A DNA stretch of 39,532 nucleotides from Chitinophagales bacterium (GCA_013298665.1 JAAFIK010000048.1:1-39532); one strand, 5' to 3'. Counted from the first letter of the stretch, positions 1-8,546 are shown. The notes: generated by a model from the sequence alone, not told the origin. Made by a program: numbers and translations.

Positions 1-1
1 G

Positions 2-178
2 ATTATGGGTATTGCGGATCGGGGTAAGGCTGCCTTTTTTGTTGAAGACCGCTCGGAACTTCCCCAACGGTTGAAGGATGTGTTGCAGCCGGGGAATATA
101 CTGCTGCTGATGGGTGCAAGGGATCCTTCGCTGGAATCATTTGCGGAATATGTGGTGAATACCTTACCGGTTGCATAA
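2..178 (+). CDS. C-terminal end of a Mur-ligase-like protein (partial)
   Basis: An open frame enters from the left edge and stops with TAA at 176-178, leaving 58 residues. The visible tail reads LQPGNILLLMGARDP followed by a short helical end. A GD/GN-xxLxMGA stretch close to the C-terminus is typical of the third domain of UDP-N-acetylmuramate ligases (MurC-type, peptidoglycan precursor synthesis, cytosol). The ATP-binding and central domains lie outside the window, so MurC cannot be separated from other Mur ligases. The next gene is on the opposite strand and converges on it, so this gene is not part of the carbohydrate cluster that follows. Confidence 0.5.
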   Translation: MMGIADRGKAAFFVEDRSELPQRLKDVLQPGNILLLMGARDPSLESFAEYVVNTLPVA

Positions 179-201
179 TCCAGGCCTGAAGGGCATACTT
201 G

Positions 202-1074
202 TCAGAACTTCAACTGCTTCATATAAGCAGCGTCTGCGGCCACGGCAGCTAAAGGAGTGGTACCCTCATACTTTTCCTGCTCAACAATAAAATGACGCAT
301 GCCATATTTACCCGCCGCCTTCAGTATGGCAGGATAGTCGATACTACCTGTACCGAGCGTGCAGGAGGCGTCTTTTTCTGTAGCCCCCCTGGTGCGATCT
401 TTAATATGACATAGCCGGAACCGGTTGGGGTATTTTTTCAGCCAGGCAATGGGATCGGCGCCGGCGGTAACCACCCAGTACATATCCATCTCAAAATCCA
501 CCAATGCTGGATCGGTCTGCGTCATCATAATATCCTGCGGCATTTCTCCGTCCAGCAGGCTGAAAGAATAGTCGTGGTTGTGATAGGCAAAACGAAGCCC
601 GGCTTTTTTGCAGATGGCTCCCTTGGTATTAAACTCTTCTGCAAAGCGTTTAAAATCGTCAAGGCTTTTCTGAGGTCCTTTCCAGGGACAAATCAGGTAT
701 TTGATCCCGATGGCTGCTGCTTCACCGGCTTTACGTTCAAAGTCTTTGGTGATGTCGCAATGAGTCGATATCACACGCATTCCAAGACTGTCTAAGTACT
801 TTTTAAACGCTTTATTGCTCATTCCCCAGAATATACCATCTTTTCCTTCAAAACTCTCAATCTGCTTGTATCCCATTGCCGCTACCTGTTTGAGTACACG
901 CCTGGGGTCCTTGGGTAAATCGTCACGCAGGGTCCATAACTGCAGTCCGAAAGGTTTTGTGCCGGCGCCAGTGGCATCAGCGATCGCATCAAAAACAGGT
1001 TTACCCAATGCGTTTTCAAGGGCGAGTGTACCGGCCGCGAGACCTGCGATAGAGAGGAAATGTTTACGGTTCAT
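202..1074 (-). CDS. Sugar phosphate isomerase/epimerase family protein (TIM barrel), exported
   Basis: Predicted 290-residue protein of the xylose-isomerase-like TIM-barrel superfamily. I chose the ATG at 1074, which gives MNRKHFLSIAGLAAG, a Tat-like or Sec-type leader common in Bacteroidota; an upstream in-frame ATG would bury this leader. Family features visible are FGLQLWTLRDDL at the barrel start, YHNHDYSF, DFEMDMYWVV-GADP, HIKD and VEQE, which carry the expected acidic and histidine metal ligands near the strand ends. It is the last gene of the leftward arm that also holds the GMC dehydrogenase pair. This suggests a periplasmic enzyme acting on a keto-sugar made by that dehydrogenase, possibly as an epimerase, isomerase or lyase. 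The exact reaction cannot be read from sequence. Confidence 0.85.
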   Translation of the reverse strand: MNRKHFLSIAGLAAGTLALENALGKPVFDAIADATGAGTKPFGLQLWTLRDDLPKDPRRVLKQVAAMGYKQIESFEGKDGIFWGMSNKAFKKYLDSLGMRVISTHCDITKDFERKAGEAAAIGIKYLICPWKGPQKSLDDFKRFAEEFNTKGAICKKAGLRFAYHNHDYSFSLLDGEMPQDIMMTQTDPALVDFEMDMYWVVTAGADPIAWLKKYPNRFRLCHIKDRTRGATEKDASCTLGTGSIDYPAILKAAGKYGMRHFIVEQEKYEGTTPLAAVAADAAYMKQLKF

Positions 1075-1170
1075 GTGAATAAGATGAGCGATGAAAGATA
1101 AGCGATACAAGATGTGGGATGCAAGATATAGGATGTGAGATAGAAGACATGGCTTCTGCTACTATTCCTA
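1075..1170. repeat. Degenerate purine-rich GATA/AAGAT low-complexity spacer
   Basis: The spacer between two codirectional leftward genes consists of loosely repeated words such as AAGAT, GATGAAAGAT, GATGTG and GAGATAGAAGA. Similar strings occur at 14690-14730, at 14777-14812 (opposite strand) and near 8070-8140. They look like decayed simple-sequence intergenic repeats rather than coding DNA. Function is unknown. Confidence 0.4.
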
Positions 1171-1737
1171 TTAACCGGAATAGGCCTTGTCTCCTTTTTT
1201 ATAATCCAGATTACCATCGTATTTCCCGGGAACGGATATGTAGCGGAGGGCCTTGGTTGCACCGGCTTCTGAGGTGAAATATCCCCAGATGGTCAACTGT
1301 TTGTACATGGTGAAATAGTGATTGGGATCTTCTTTCTTTTTATTTTTCATGTATGTTTTCGCTTCTGCATCGATGCTGGTTAGCAGGCTTGTGCGTTGCT
1401 CAGGTGTTGCTTTCATGAAATCGGTGTTGTGCATTTTGACACAAGCTTCGTTCAACTGCTTCAGTCCCGCGGCAAAGATCGCCTTGTCTTTTTCTTCATA
1501 GCAATCGGTAACGATGGTGCGCATCAGTTTGCCGATACCCGTTTCCTTTGCACCGGGACTGGTCGTTTTCGGGAAAATGGTTTCACCTACCTCATCGAGG
1601 AATGCGGTATCCGCATCGGTTAGTGCAATGGGGCCCGAACCGCTGCCGGGTTTGCATCCGCTCATCAGGAGTTCACCACCAATCATGGTGCCACCGGTCA
1701 GTACGAGCATCAATTTCAAGAGTTCTCTTCTTTCCAT
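1171..1737 (-). CDS. Gluconate 2-dehydrogenase subunit 3-like protein (small subunit of the GMC dehydrogenase)
   Basis: 188 residues beginning MERRELLKLMLVLTGG, a twin-arginine motif followed by a hydrophobic stretch and a possible lipobox ending at C28 (LLMSGC). The rest fits the gluconate_2-dh3 family: ADTAFLDEVGETIFPKT near residue 45, a helical middle, and a C-terminal ...YFTSEAGATKALRY.SVPGKYDG block. In this family the small subunit carries the Tat signal and takes a signal-less GMC flavoprotein across the membrane with it. The GMC gene lies 58 bp upstream in the same direction and has no leader, which agrees. Expected role: structural and export partner of a periplasmic glycoside dehydrogenase that passes electrons to a cytochrome. 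Confidence 0.88.
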   Translation of the reverse strand: MERRELLKLMLVLTGGTMIGGELLMSGCKPGSGSGPIALTDADTAFLDEVGETIFPKTTSPGAKETGIGKLMRTIVTDCYEEKDKAIFAAGLKQLNEACVKMHNTDFMKATPEQRTSLLTSIDAEAKTYMKNKKKEDPNHYFTMYKQLTIWGYFTSEAGATKALRYISVPGKYDGNLDYKKGDKAYSG

Positions 1738-1795
1738 AATCTTTTTATTTACCGCCTTTGTTGGTACGCGGGCTTGAATGATTAATCATTTACTT

Positions 1796-3481
1796 TTAGA
1801 GATTGCCTTTTTTCAGTTCGCTAACAGCAAAACTGGCCGCGCGTGCCGTTAGTGCCATATAAGTGAGCGATGGGTTTACGCAGGATGCCGAAGTCATACA
1901 GGCACCATCGGTTACAAAAACGTTTGGCGCATCCCAAACCTGGTTGTTGCCGTTGAGTACAGATGTTTTAGCCTCACGCCCCATACGTGCAGTACCCATT
2001 TCGTGGATACCCATACCGGGTTCGTATCCAGAGTCCCAATCCCTTACGTCTTTAATGCCCGCTGCTTCCAGCATTTCTTTTGCATCCTGCATCATGTCTT
2101 TGCGCATCTTCTTCTCATTGTCTTTGATCTCAATATTCATGTGCAGGGTAGGAAGGCCCCACTTATCTTTCAGGTCTTTGTTGAGTGAAATGGTATTGCT
2201 GTGGTCGGGGAGCATTTCGCCAAAGCCAAGCATACCGATTGTCCACGGACCGGGTTCTGATAAGGCATCTTTGAGATTGCCACCGATGCTCATTTCTGCA
2301 ATCTCGCGTCCCCAGCCCTGGCGGTTGGCGCCGCCCTGGTAGCCAAAGCCACGCAGGTAGTCGCGCTTGTCGTCATAGATATTCCTGAAGCGGGGAACAT
2401 AGAAGCCTGTTGGTCGCCGTCCGAAATAATATTTGTCGTCAAAACCTTCAACATTGCCACTGGCGCCGCAACGGAAATGGTGATCCATGGCATTGTGCCC
2501 CAGTTCACCGCTGCTGCTGCCCAGTCCGCCCGGCCAGATATCTGTTGCTGAGTTCATCAGCAGCCAGGTGGAATTGAATGCAGAAGCGCAAACAAAGATG
2601 ATCTTAGCGTTGTAGGTATATGTTTTGTTGTCTGTTGCATCGATGATTTCCACACCGGAAGCTTTTTTCTTGTCTTTATCGTACAGGATTTTCGATACGA
2701 TTGAGAAGGGGCGAAGCGTGAGGTTGCCTGTTGCTTTTGCTGCGGGCAGGGTGGAAGACTGTGTGCTGAAGTATCCGCCAAATGAGCAACCGAGCCAGCA
2801 TTTGTCGCGGTACTGGCAACCCACCCGGTTGGGCAGTGGTTGGGTTATATTGGCAGAGCGTCCGATAAAGAGGTGACGCAGGCCTTTGTAGTACGTCTGT
2901 AACCGGGCGGCTACATCTTTTTCTACACAGTTGAGGTCCATTGCGGGCATAAACTCACCATCCGGCAATACGTCTAAGCCGTGTTTGCTGCCCTGTACAC
3001 CGATGTACTTTTCTACATGGCTGTACCAGGGGGCAAGGTCGTTGTAGCGGATCGGCCAATCTACGGCAATGCCCTCTTTACCGTTGGCTTCAAAATCCCA
3101 TTTGTTCCAGCGGTAACTCTGGCGACCCCAGAGTAATGAGCGTCCACCCACATGGTAGCCCCTGAACCAGGCAAAGGGTTTACCCTTTTCTTCCGTATAG
3201 GGGTTGTCTTTTTCGTTGGCCCACATGCCCAGGGTTTGTTCATTGAGCGGATAATCCCTTTTCAGTACGGGATAGTCAAGCTTCATCTGTTGCGTAGGCC
3301 TGCCGCGGTGGGGGTAATCCCATGGTTCTTTATTGGCATTCACATAGTCTTTGATGTGCTCAATATCGCGGCCACGCTCCAGCATTAATACTTTCAACCC
3401 TTTTTCGGTCAGTTCTTTTGCTGCCCAGCCACCGCTGATGCCTGAGCCTACAACGATTGCATCATAATTATTGTCTGCCAT
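1796..3481 (-). CDS. GMC-family flavin oxidoreductase, probable glycoside 3-dehydrogenase large subunit
   Basis: 561 residues. The N-terminus has an FAD-binding Rossmann motif (VVGSGISGGWAAKEL, about residues 10-24) and a GGRSLLWGR flavin motif near 112-120. The C-terminal GMC_oxred_C domain has HEMGTARMG and NPSLTYMALT, which supply the catalytic His/Asn pair. A cysteine cluster at C222, C228 and C232 lies where dehydrogenases of this group may bind an iron-sulfur cluster (inference). There is no signal peptide; export with the adjacent twin-arginine small subunit is likely. The family includes gluconate, sorbitol and glucoside-3 dehydrogenases. The DUF1080 protein and cytochrome c encoded in the divergent arm favour oxidation of glycosides at C3. 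Substrate identity is inferred, not shown. Confidence 0.9.
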   Translation of the reverse strand: MADNNYDAIVVGSGISGGWAAKELTEKGLKVLMLERGRDIEHIKDYVNANKEPWDYPHRGRPTQQMKLDYPVLKRDYPLNEQTLGMWANEKDNPYTEEKGKPFAWFRGYHVGGRSLLWGRQSYRWNKWDFEANGKEGIAVDWPIRYNDLAPWYSHVEKYIGVQGSKHGLDVLPDGEFMPAMDLNCVEKDVAARLQTYYKGLRHLFIGRSANITQPLPNRVGCQYRDKCWLGCSFGGYFSTQSSTLPAAKATGNLTLRPFSIVSKILYDKDKKKASGVEIIDATDNKTYTYNAKIIFVCASAFNSTWLLMNSATDIWPGGLGSSSGELGHNAMDHHFRCGASGNVEGFDDKYYFGRRPTGFYVPRFRNIYDDKRDYLRGFGYQGGANRQGWGREIAEMSIGGNLKDALSEPGPWTIGMLGFGEMLPDHSNTISLNKDLKDKWGLPTLHMNIEIKDNEKKMRKDMMQDAKEMLEAAGIKDVRDWDSGYEPGMGIHEMGTARMGREAKTSVLNGNNQVWDAPNVFVTDGACMTSASCVNPSLTYMALTARAASFAVSELKKGNL

Positions 3482-3523
3482 ATTTTTATTTTAAATTTTA
3501 ATCATTATTGACTTGCTGCGGTG

Positions 3524-4405
3524 TTAAACATCGCATATGCTGATCGCTTTTTTTAACGCTTTGATCTTTGCTGCATCATCTGTTCCGGTGGGTATAAATT
3601 CCTGTGCTACATACCCCTTGTATCCGGTGGCCACGATGGCGCGCATAATGGCCGGGTAAAAGAGCTCCTGTGTTTCGTCAATCTCGTGCCTGCCCGGTAC
3701 TCCTGCCGTATGGTAATGCCCAAAATAATGGTGATGGTCTGTTATTGTCCGGATTACATCACCCTCGTTGATCTGCATGTGATAAATGTCGTAAAGCAGT
3801 TTAAAGTTAGGCGATCCGATGCGTTTACACAGTTCAATACCCCAGGCAGTTTTATCGCACATATAATCTTTATGATCCACTTTGCTGTTGAAGAGTTCCA
3901 TCTGGATGGTGACGCCACGTTTTTCTGCGATGCCCATGATTTGTTTCAGCCCGGCCACACAATTGTTCAATCCTGTTTCATCATCCATCCCCCGGCGGTT
4001 GCCACTGAAGCAGATGAGGTTAAGGTAGCCCGCATCGGCCACTAAGTTAATGTGTTCTGTGTAATTTTTGATCAGAACGGGATGAAAGGTTTTGTCGTTC
4101 CACCCATCCACGAGGTTGAGTTCTGCGCCATTGCACATGCTCGAATAGACGCCATGGGCTTTGAGCGTGAGCCAGTCTTTGGGGCCAACCAGGTCAATGG
4201 CAGCAAAGCCCATCTTTTTGACCATCGTACACATGGCATCGGGGGAGAGGAAATTGTAGGTCCAGCTACAAACCGAGTGATTGATATTGCCCCGCATGGC
4301 TTCATCAGCCGCTGCTGCCGGCAATGCCGCCACTGTTTTTTGCCCGGTCAGCAACCCGGCTGTACCGGCAGCTATTGTTTGTATAAGTTGTCTGCGTTTC
4401 ATCAA
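3524..4405 (-). CDS. Hydroxypyruvate isomerase-like TIM-barrel protein, Tat-exported
   Basis: 293 residues with a twin-arginine leader (MMKRRQLIQTIAAGTAGLL). After it comes a hydroxypyruvate-isomerase/IolE-type barrel: NHSVCSWTYNFLSP, GFAAIDLVGP, MELFNSKVDHKDY, LLYDIYHMQINEGDV, HYHTAGVPGRHE and YVAQEFIPTG. The E, D, H and E metal-ligand positions of this superfamily appear intact. Its start codon (4405-4403) overlaps the stop of the upstream permease gene by 4 bp, so the two are translationally coupled. With the GMC dehydrogenase just downstream it probably converts a keto-sugar in the periplasm. A real hydroxypyruvate isomerase activity is less likely given the export signal. Confidence 0.87.
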   Translation of the reverse strand: MMKRRQLIQTIAAGTAGLLTGQKTVAALPAAAADEAMRGNINHSVCSWTYNFLSPDAMCTMVKKMGFAAIDLVGPKDWLTLKAHGVYSSMCNGAELNLVDGWNDKTFHPVLIKNYTEHINLVADAGYLNLICFSGNRRGMDDETGLNNCVAGLKQIMGIAEKRGVTIQMELFNSKVDHKDYMCDKTAWGIELCKRIGSPNFKLLYDIYHMQINEGDVIRTITDHHHYFGHYHTAGVPGRHEIDETQELFYPAIMRAIVATGYKGYVAQEFIPTGTDDAAKIKALKKAISICDV

Positions 4406-5637
4406 ACAGCGGTTGTTGTACTGGTTTTATCGTTTTTGAAAAACACAAAGAACATCAGCGATACCCCTACGGCAAAGAGGCAGGGAAAAATCCATATCGA
4501 CTGCCATTGGTGATTGATCACTTTTCCGGCAGCATCGGTAATGGCATATTGCCCGGCAATTTTACCCGCGGCCCAGAAACCGATGTACATGCCTACGCCA
4601 TATGTGGCCAGGGTAATCAGTCCCTGCGCAGACGAGCGCACCTGCTCGCCCGCTTTTTTATCTGTATAGATCTGACCGGTTACAAAAAAGAAATCATAAC
4701 AGATGCCGTGCAGGATGATGCCTGTATAGAGCATCCAGATGCCGCTGCCTGTATCGCCATAAGCAAAGAGCAGGTAGCGCAATACCCAGGCAATCATGCC
4801 GATCAGCAGCATTTGTTTGGTACCGAAGCGTGCGAAGAACAAAGGCATCAAAAACAGGAAAAGGGTTTCACTCATTTGTCCCATGGTCTGTTTGCCCGCA
4901 GCACTTGCCATACCCGCTTCATTCAGAAAATTATTGGTCAGGCCATAATAAAAGGCAAGCGGAATACAGATAAGGATAGATGCAATAAAGAAGATCAGGT
5001 AATTCCTGTCTTTCAGGATATTTAACGCGTCCAGTCCTAATACGGCAGCAACAGATACGTCTTTACCCGCTTTCGGGGGTGGGGTATTGGGTAGAAAGAA
5101 CGCATAAATACCGAATGCTGCTGAGATAACTGCTGCGATCTGGTAGGTAACACCAAGAGTTGCCGGATTTTTTTCCCAGGCCATCCAGCCAATAATCAGC
5201 CCCGCCACGATCCAGCCGATGGTACCCCATACGCGCAGTCCGGCAAATTCCTTTTCGGCATTGGTTACCTGCTTTAGTGCGATGGCATTTACCAGGGCGA
5301 GGGTTGGCATATATACAATCATATAAATGAGCAGGATGGAATAGAAAGAATCAAAACTGTTCTGCGTAGAAAGATAATACAACAAGCCCGCACCCACGAG
5401 ATGAAGGATGCCGAGTATCTTCTGTGCCGCAAAAAAGCGATCTGCTATCATACCAACGATAAACGGAGCTACGATAGCACCGAGGCATTGCGTGCCGTAT
5501 GCCAGTCCGGTTTGCCCGTCTGTAGCGCCTATATTTCCTTTGAGCAGGTAGGTGCCCATTGTTACAAACCAGATGCCCCATACAAAGAAGTTGAGGAACA
5601 TCATTGCCGAAAGCTGAAGCCGGACATTTAATTTCAT
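4402..5637 (-). CDS. NHS-type MFS permease (nucleoside:H+ symporter family)
   Basis: 411 residues, strongly hydrophobic with about 12 membrane segments and a Lys/Ser/Thr-rich cytosolic tail. The opening RLQLSAMMFLNFFVWGIWFVTMGTYL and the motifs FAGLRVWGTIGWIVAG and LHGICYDFFFVTGQIYTDK are characteristic of the nucleoside:H+ symporter branch (NupG/XapB-like) of the major facilitator superfamily. In Bacteroidota such permeases are frequently linked with TIM-barrel isomerases and Gfo/Idh/MocA oxidoreductases, so the true substrate here may be a sugar or keto-sugar rather than a nucleoside. It is the first gene of the leftward arm and overlaps the next by ATGA. Confidence 0.88.
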   Translation of the reverse strand: MKLNVRLQLSAMMFLNFFVWGIWFVTMGTYLLKGNIGATDGQTGLAYGTQCLGAIVAPFIVGMIADRFFAAQKILGILHLVGAGLLYYLSTQNSFDSFYSILLIYMIVYMPTLALVNAIALKQVTNAEKEFAGLRVWGTIGWIVAGLIIGWMAWEKNPATLGVTYQIAAVISAAFGIYAFFLPNTPPPKAGKDVSVAAVLGLDALNILKDRNYLIFFIASILICIPLAFYYGLTNNFLNEAGMASAAGKQTMGQMSETLFLFLMPLFFARFGTKQMLLIGMIAWVLRYLLFAYGDTGSGIWMLYTGIILHGICYDFFFVTGQIYTDKKAGEQVRSSAQGLITLATYGVGMYIGFWAAGKIAGQYAITDAAGKVINHQWQSIWIFPCLFAVGVSLMFFVFFKNDKTSTTTAV

Positions 5638-5697
5638 GTAACAAGCAGTTTTAGTATTCGTTGAAGATCGAAAAACTAAATGTAGTCATTTTATATT

Positions 5698-5705
5698 TAC
5701 ATTTG
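5698..5705 (+). promoter_or_regulatory. Candidate -7 element (TACATTTG) for the rightward oxidoreductase arm
   Basis: TACATTTG matches the Bacteroidota -7 pattern TAnnTTTG exactly and lies 42 bp before the ATG at 5748. No good TTTG is seen 19-22 bp upstream, so the promoter is only half supported. Alternatively TTTG at 5702-5705 may itself be a -33 element serving a poor -7 near 5725. Confidence 0.4.
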
Positions 5706-5730
5706 TTCACCTGAAAAATAAAAATATTCA

Positions 5731-5744
5731 CGCAAACGGTTTCG
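5731..5744. promoter_or_regulatory. LacI/GalR-type operator in the divergent promoter region
   Basis: CGCAAACGGTTTCG fits the LacI-family/cre-like consensus TGnAAnCGnTTnCA at all core positions (AA, CG, TT), differing only at the two outermost bases. It lies 3 bp before the ATG at 5748, where repressor binding would block initiation or elongation of the rightward arm. No LacI-type regulator gene is in the window. Confidence 0.5.
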
Positions 5745-5747
5745 TAC

Positions 5748-6908
5748 ATGAAGAGCAGAAAACTAAGGGCCGGGATGATCGGTGGAGGCATAGGTGCATT
5801 TATCGGTGCGGTACACCGGATTGCTCTACGGATGGATGGCCTGGTGGAACTTACGGCTGGTGCTTTCAGCAGTAAAGCTGAAACGGCGATGGCATCTGGT
5901 GCGCAACTGATGCTGGATGAAGCGCGTACCTATACAGATTATGTAACGATGCTTGAGCAGGAAGCTGATATGCCGGCAGACCAGCGGCTGGACTTTATTT
6001 GTATTGTTACGCCCAATCACCTGCACTTTGCGCCTGTTATGCTGGCGCTGGAGAAAGGCTTTCATGTGGTGGTGGATAAGCCGGTTGCTTTTTCGCTGGA
6101 AGAGGCAAAGGCGATACAGACGAAAGTGGCAGCTACCGGTTTGCTCTTTCTGCTTACACATACCTATACCGGTTACCCAATGCTCAAACAGGCACGGCAG
6201 TTGCTGGCAAGCGGGGTAATGGGAACCATCCGCAAAGTATATGTGGAATACCCACAGGGCTGGCTCAGCACATTGCTGGAGGCAACAGGACAAACACAGG
6301 CTTCCTGGCGCACCGATCCTGAGCGCAGTGGTGCAGCGGGTGCCATGGGCGATATTGGTACGCATGCGTTTAACCTGGCAGAGTATGTCAGCGGCTTACA
6401 GGTAACGGAACTCTGTGCGGCGGTGAATATTGTGGTGCCGGGCAGGCGCTTAGACGATGATGGGGAAGTACTGTTGCGGTTCAGCAACGGGGCTACCGGT
6501 GTGCTGATGGCTACACAGGTAGCTGCAGGTGAAGAAAATAATGTCAGGGTAAGGATATATGGGGAGCATGGTGGCATTGAGTGGATGCAGGAAGCTGCCA
6601 ATACCCTGCTGGTGAAGTGGGCGGACAAACCGACGGAAGTCTACCGGGCGGGTACAGGCTACCTTGCTGGTGTTGCCGGCCACAATTGCCGCACACCTGC
6701 CGGGCATCCCGAGGGCTATCTCGAAGCCTTTGCCAACCTGTACCGGAATTTTGCGCTTGCCCTGCTTGCCCGTATCAATGGTACGGTGCCCGAACCGGCC
6801 TGGCTCGATTTTCCCGGTGCGGAAGAAGGGGTGCGCGGGATGGCGTTTATTAATAATGTATTAAGGTCATCGGGTGCCACAGAAAAATGGACATCCTTCA
6901 CGATATAA
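5748..6908 (+). CDS. Gfo/Idh/MocA-family oxidoreductase
   Basis: 386 residues. The N-terminal Rossmann fold starts with LRAGMIGGGIGAFIGAVHR (glycine-rich NAD(P) motif), followed by FICIVTPNHLHF and VVDKPVAFSLEEAK, the conserved (E/D)KP block that holds the catalytic lysine. The C-terminal dimerisation domain has GDIGTHAFNLAEYVSG, with the aspartate and histidine typical of the active site, and GGIEW. There is no signal peptide, so it acts in the cytosol. It begins the rightward arm, 110 bp from the divergent permease and 15 bp before a TIM-barrel gene. A likely role is NAD(P)-dependent interconversion of a keto-sugar after uptake, for example reduction of a 3-keto-hexose. The substrate is not determinable here. 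Confidence 0.9.
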   Translation: MKSRKLRAGMIGGGIGAFIGAVHRIALRMDGLVELTAGAFSSKAETAMASGAQLMLDEARTYTDYVTMLEQEADMPADQRLDFICIVTPNHLHFAPVMLALEKGFHVVVDKPVAFSLEEAKAIQTKVAATGLLFLLTHTYTGYPMLKQARQLLASGVMGTIRKVYVEYPQGWLSTLLEATGQTQASWRTDPERSGAAGAMGDIGTHAFNLAEYVSGLQVTELCAAVNIVVPGRRLDDDGEVLLRFSNGATGVLMATQVAAGEENNVRVRIYGEHGGIEWMQEAANTLLVKWADKPTEVYRAGTGYLAGVAGHNCRTPAGHPEGYLEAFANLYRNFALALLARINGTVPEPAWLDFPGAEEGVRGMAFINNVLRSSGATEKWTSFTI

Positions 6909-6923
6909 TTCTATACAACTGAT

Positions 6924-7979
6924 ATGCGAACGATACAAGGTCCCGGTATTTTCCTGGCGCAGTTTCTGGGCGATAAAGCCCCGTTTAATGATATGACCGC
7001 CATTTGTCAATGGGCAGCAGGCCTGGGTTTTAAGGGGGTGCAGATTCCTGCCTGGGATCCGCGTTGTATTGACCTGGAAACTGCGGCAACGAGTAAAACC
7101 TACTGCGATGAACTGAAGGGTAAACTGGCAGATGCCGGTCTTGTCATTACTGAACTTTCGACACATTTGCAGGGACAGTTAGTGGCTGTGCATCCGGCTT
7201 ATGATGCACTGTTTGATGCCTTTGCCCCCGAGGCGGTAAAGGGCAACAGCAAGGCGCGGATGGAATGGGCAGTACAGCAACTGAAATATGCCGCCAAAGC
7301 ATCTGAGCACCTGGGGCTCAACGCCCATGCTACTTTCAGTGGTGCATTGCTCTGGCATACGTTTCACCCGTGGCCACAGCGACCCGAAGGGTTGGTGGAG
7401 GAAGGCTTTACCGAACTGTCGAAGCGCTGGTTACCCATACTCAACAGTTTTGACGAATGTGGTGTGGATGTGTGTTATGAAATACATCCCGGTGAGGATC
7501 TGTTTGACGGGGTCACTTACGAGATGTTTCTCGATAAAGTAAACCAGCATCCACGCGCTTGTCTGCTGTATGATCCTTCTCATTTTGTATTGCAGCAATT
7601 GGATTATATCCGCTATATCGATCATTACCACGAAAGGATCAGGGCTTTTCACGTAAAGGACGCAGAGTTTAACCCTACGGGTAAGCAGGGTACTTTCGGG
7701 GGCTACCAGAGCTGGGCCAACCGTGCGGGCCGGTACAGGAGCCCGGGTGATGGACAGGTGGATTTTAAAACCATTTTCAGTAAACTGACGCAATACGATT
7801 ATCCGGGCTGGGCAGTGATGGAGTGGGAGTGCTGTATCAAGCATCCGGAAGACGGGGCCAGGGAGGGGGCTGTCTTTATCCGTGATCACATCATCCGGGT
7901 TACGGAGAAGGCGTTTGATGATTTTGCGGGGCAGGCTACTGATGCGGCTTTTAACCGTAAATTGCTGGGGCTTTTGTGA
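6924..7979 (+). CDS. Sugar phosphate isomerase/epimerase family protein (TIM barrel), cytosolic
   Basis: 351 residues without a leader, hence cytosolic, unlike the two TIM-barrel proteins of the leftward arm. Motifs include GPGIFLAQFLGDKAPF at the start, GFKGVQIPAWD, CYEIHPGEDLFDG, LLYDPSHFVLQQLDY, HVKDAEF and WAVMEWECC, giving the E/D/H/E metal site of the xylose-isomerase-like superfamily. It is at the long end of the family, with an insertion rich in Gly and Arg (GGYQSWANRAGRYRSPGDG, about residues 260-278). It starts 15 bp after the Gfo/Idh/MocA gene and is probably co-transcribed with it. These two families are often paired, and together would epimerise or isomerise an imported keto-sugar. 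Confidence 0.88.
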   Translation: MRTIQGPGIFLAQFLGDKAPFNDMTAICQWAAGLGFKGVQIPAWDPRCIDLETAATSKTYCDELKGKLADAGLVITELSTHLQGQLVAVHPAYDALFDAFAPEAVKGNSKARMEWAVQQLKYAAKASEHLGLNAHATFSGALLWHTFHPWPQRPEGLVEEGFTELSKRWLPILNSFDECGVDVCYEIHPGEDLFDGVTYEMFLDKVNQHPRACLLYDPSHFVLQQLDYIRYIDHYHERIRAFHVKDAEFNPTGKQGTFGGYQSWANRAGRYRSPGDGQVDFKTIFSKLTQYDYPGWAVMEWECCIKHPEDGAREGAVFIRDHIIRVTEKAFDDFAGQATDAAFNRKLLGLL

Positions 7980-8156
7980 GTAAGTTTTGGTACATAGTAC
8001 CCAGCCGTGGGCTTGCCTGTTATCGTTAGCAGGGTTTGTCTCACCTCTTGTGCCTGAAACAGTAACAGCATGAGAAGTATCAGGTATCAGGAGGGAATGT
8101 TTTTAATGTTGTGTCTTAAATCTTATGTCTCCTATCTGCTTTTAAAATAAAGAACA

Positions 8157-8546
8157 ATGAAAAAAATAACAATCGCTTTTTCGTTTGCCGCACTTTTTCT
8201 GGCCTGTAACGAAAGTTCATCCAAACCCGAACCTGTTGTATCGGTTCCGGAAGTGCCCGCTGCTCCGCCAAAACCCGTTGTGCCACCCGAGCATGAAAGT
8301 GCTGCTGCCAATATGGAGCGGAGTGACTGTGCTGCCTGTCATAAGGCGGATGCGGTGATGCAGGGACCCTCTTACACGGACATTGCCAATAAGTATGCGG
8401 TAAAGCCCGATGTAGAGAAACTGGCGGACAGGATCATTTCCGGTGGTGCTGGTATATGGGGAGAGGCTAAGATGACGCCACATCCCGCCCTCGGCAAGGA
8501 AGACGCCGTGGCCATGGTTAAATACATTCTGTCATTTAAAAAATAA
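8157..8546 (+). CDS. Cytochrome c class I lipoprotein
   Basis: 129 residues. A lipoprotein signal ends at C17 (ALFLAC), then a Pro/Val-rich linker of about 35 residues leads to a single haem c motif C58-A-A-C61-H62 and a distal Met candidate, M106 (WGEAKMTPHP). The domain resembles cytochrome c551/c552-type electron carriers, anchored to a membrane by lipid. It lies 8 bp upstream of the DUF1080 gene and in the same cluster as a periplasmic GMC dehydrogenase, so it is the obvious electron acceptor for that enzyme. The gene follows a 177-bp spacer after the TIM-barrel gene and may have its own promoter, which I could not identify. Confidence 0.93.
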   Translation: MKKITIAFSFAALFLACNESSSKPEPVVSVPEVPAAPPKPVVPPEHESAAANMERSDCAACHKADAVMQGPSYTDIANKYAVKPDVEKLADRIISGGAGIWGEAKMTPHPALGKEDAVAMVKYILSFKK

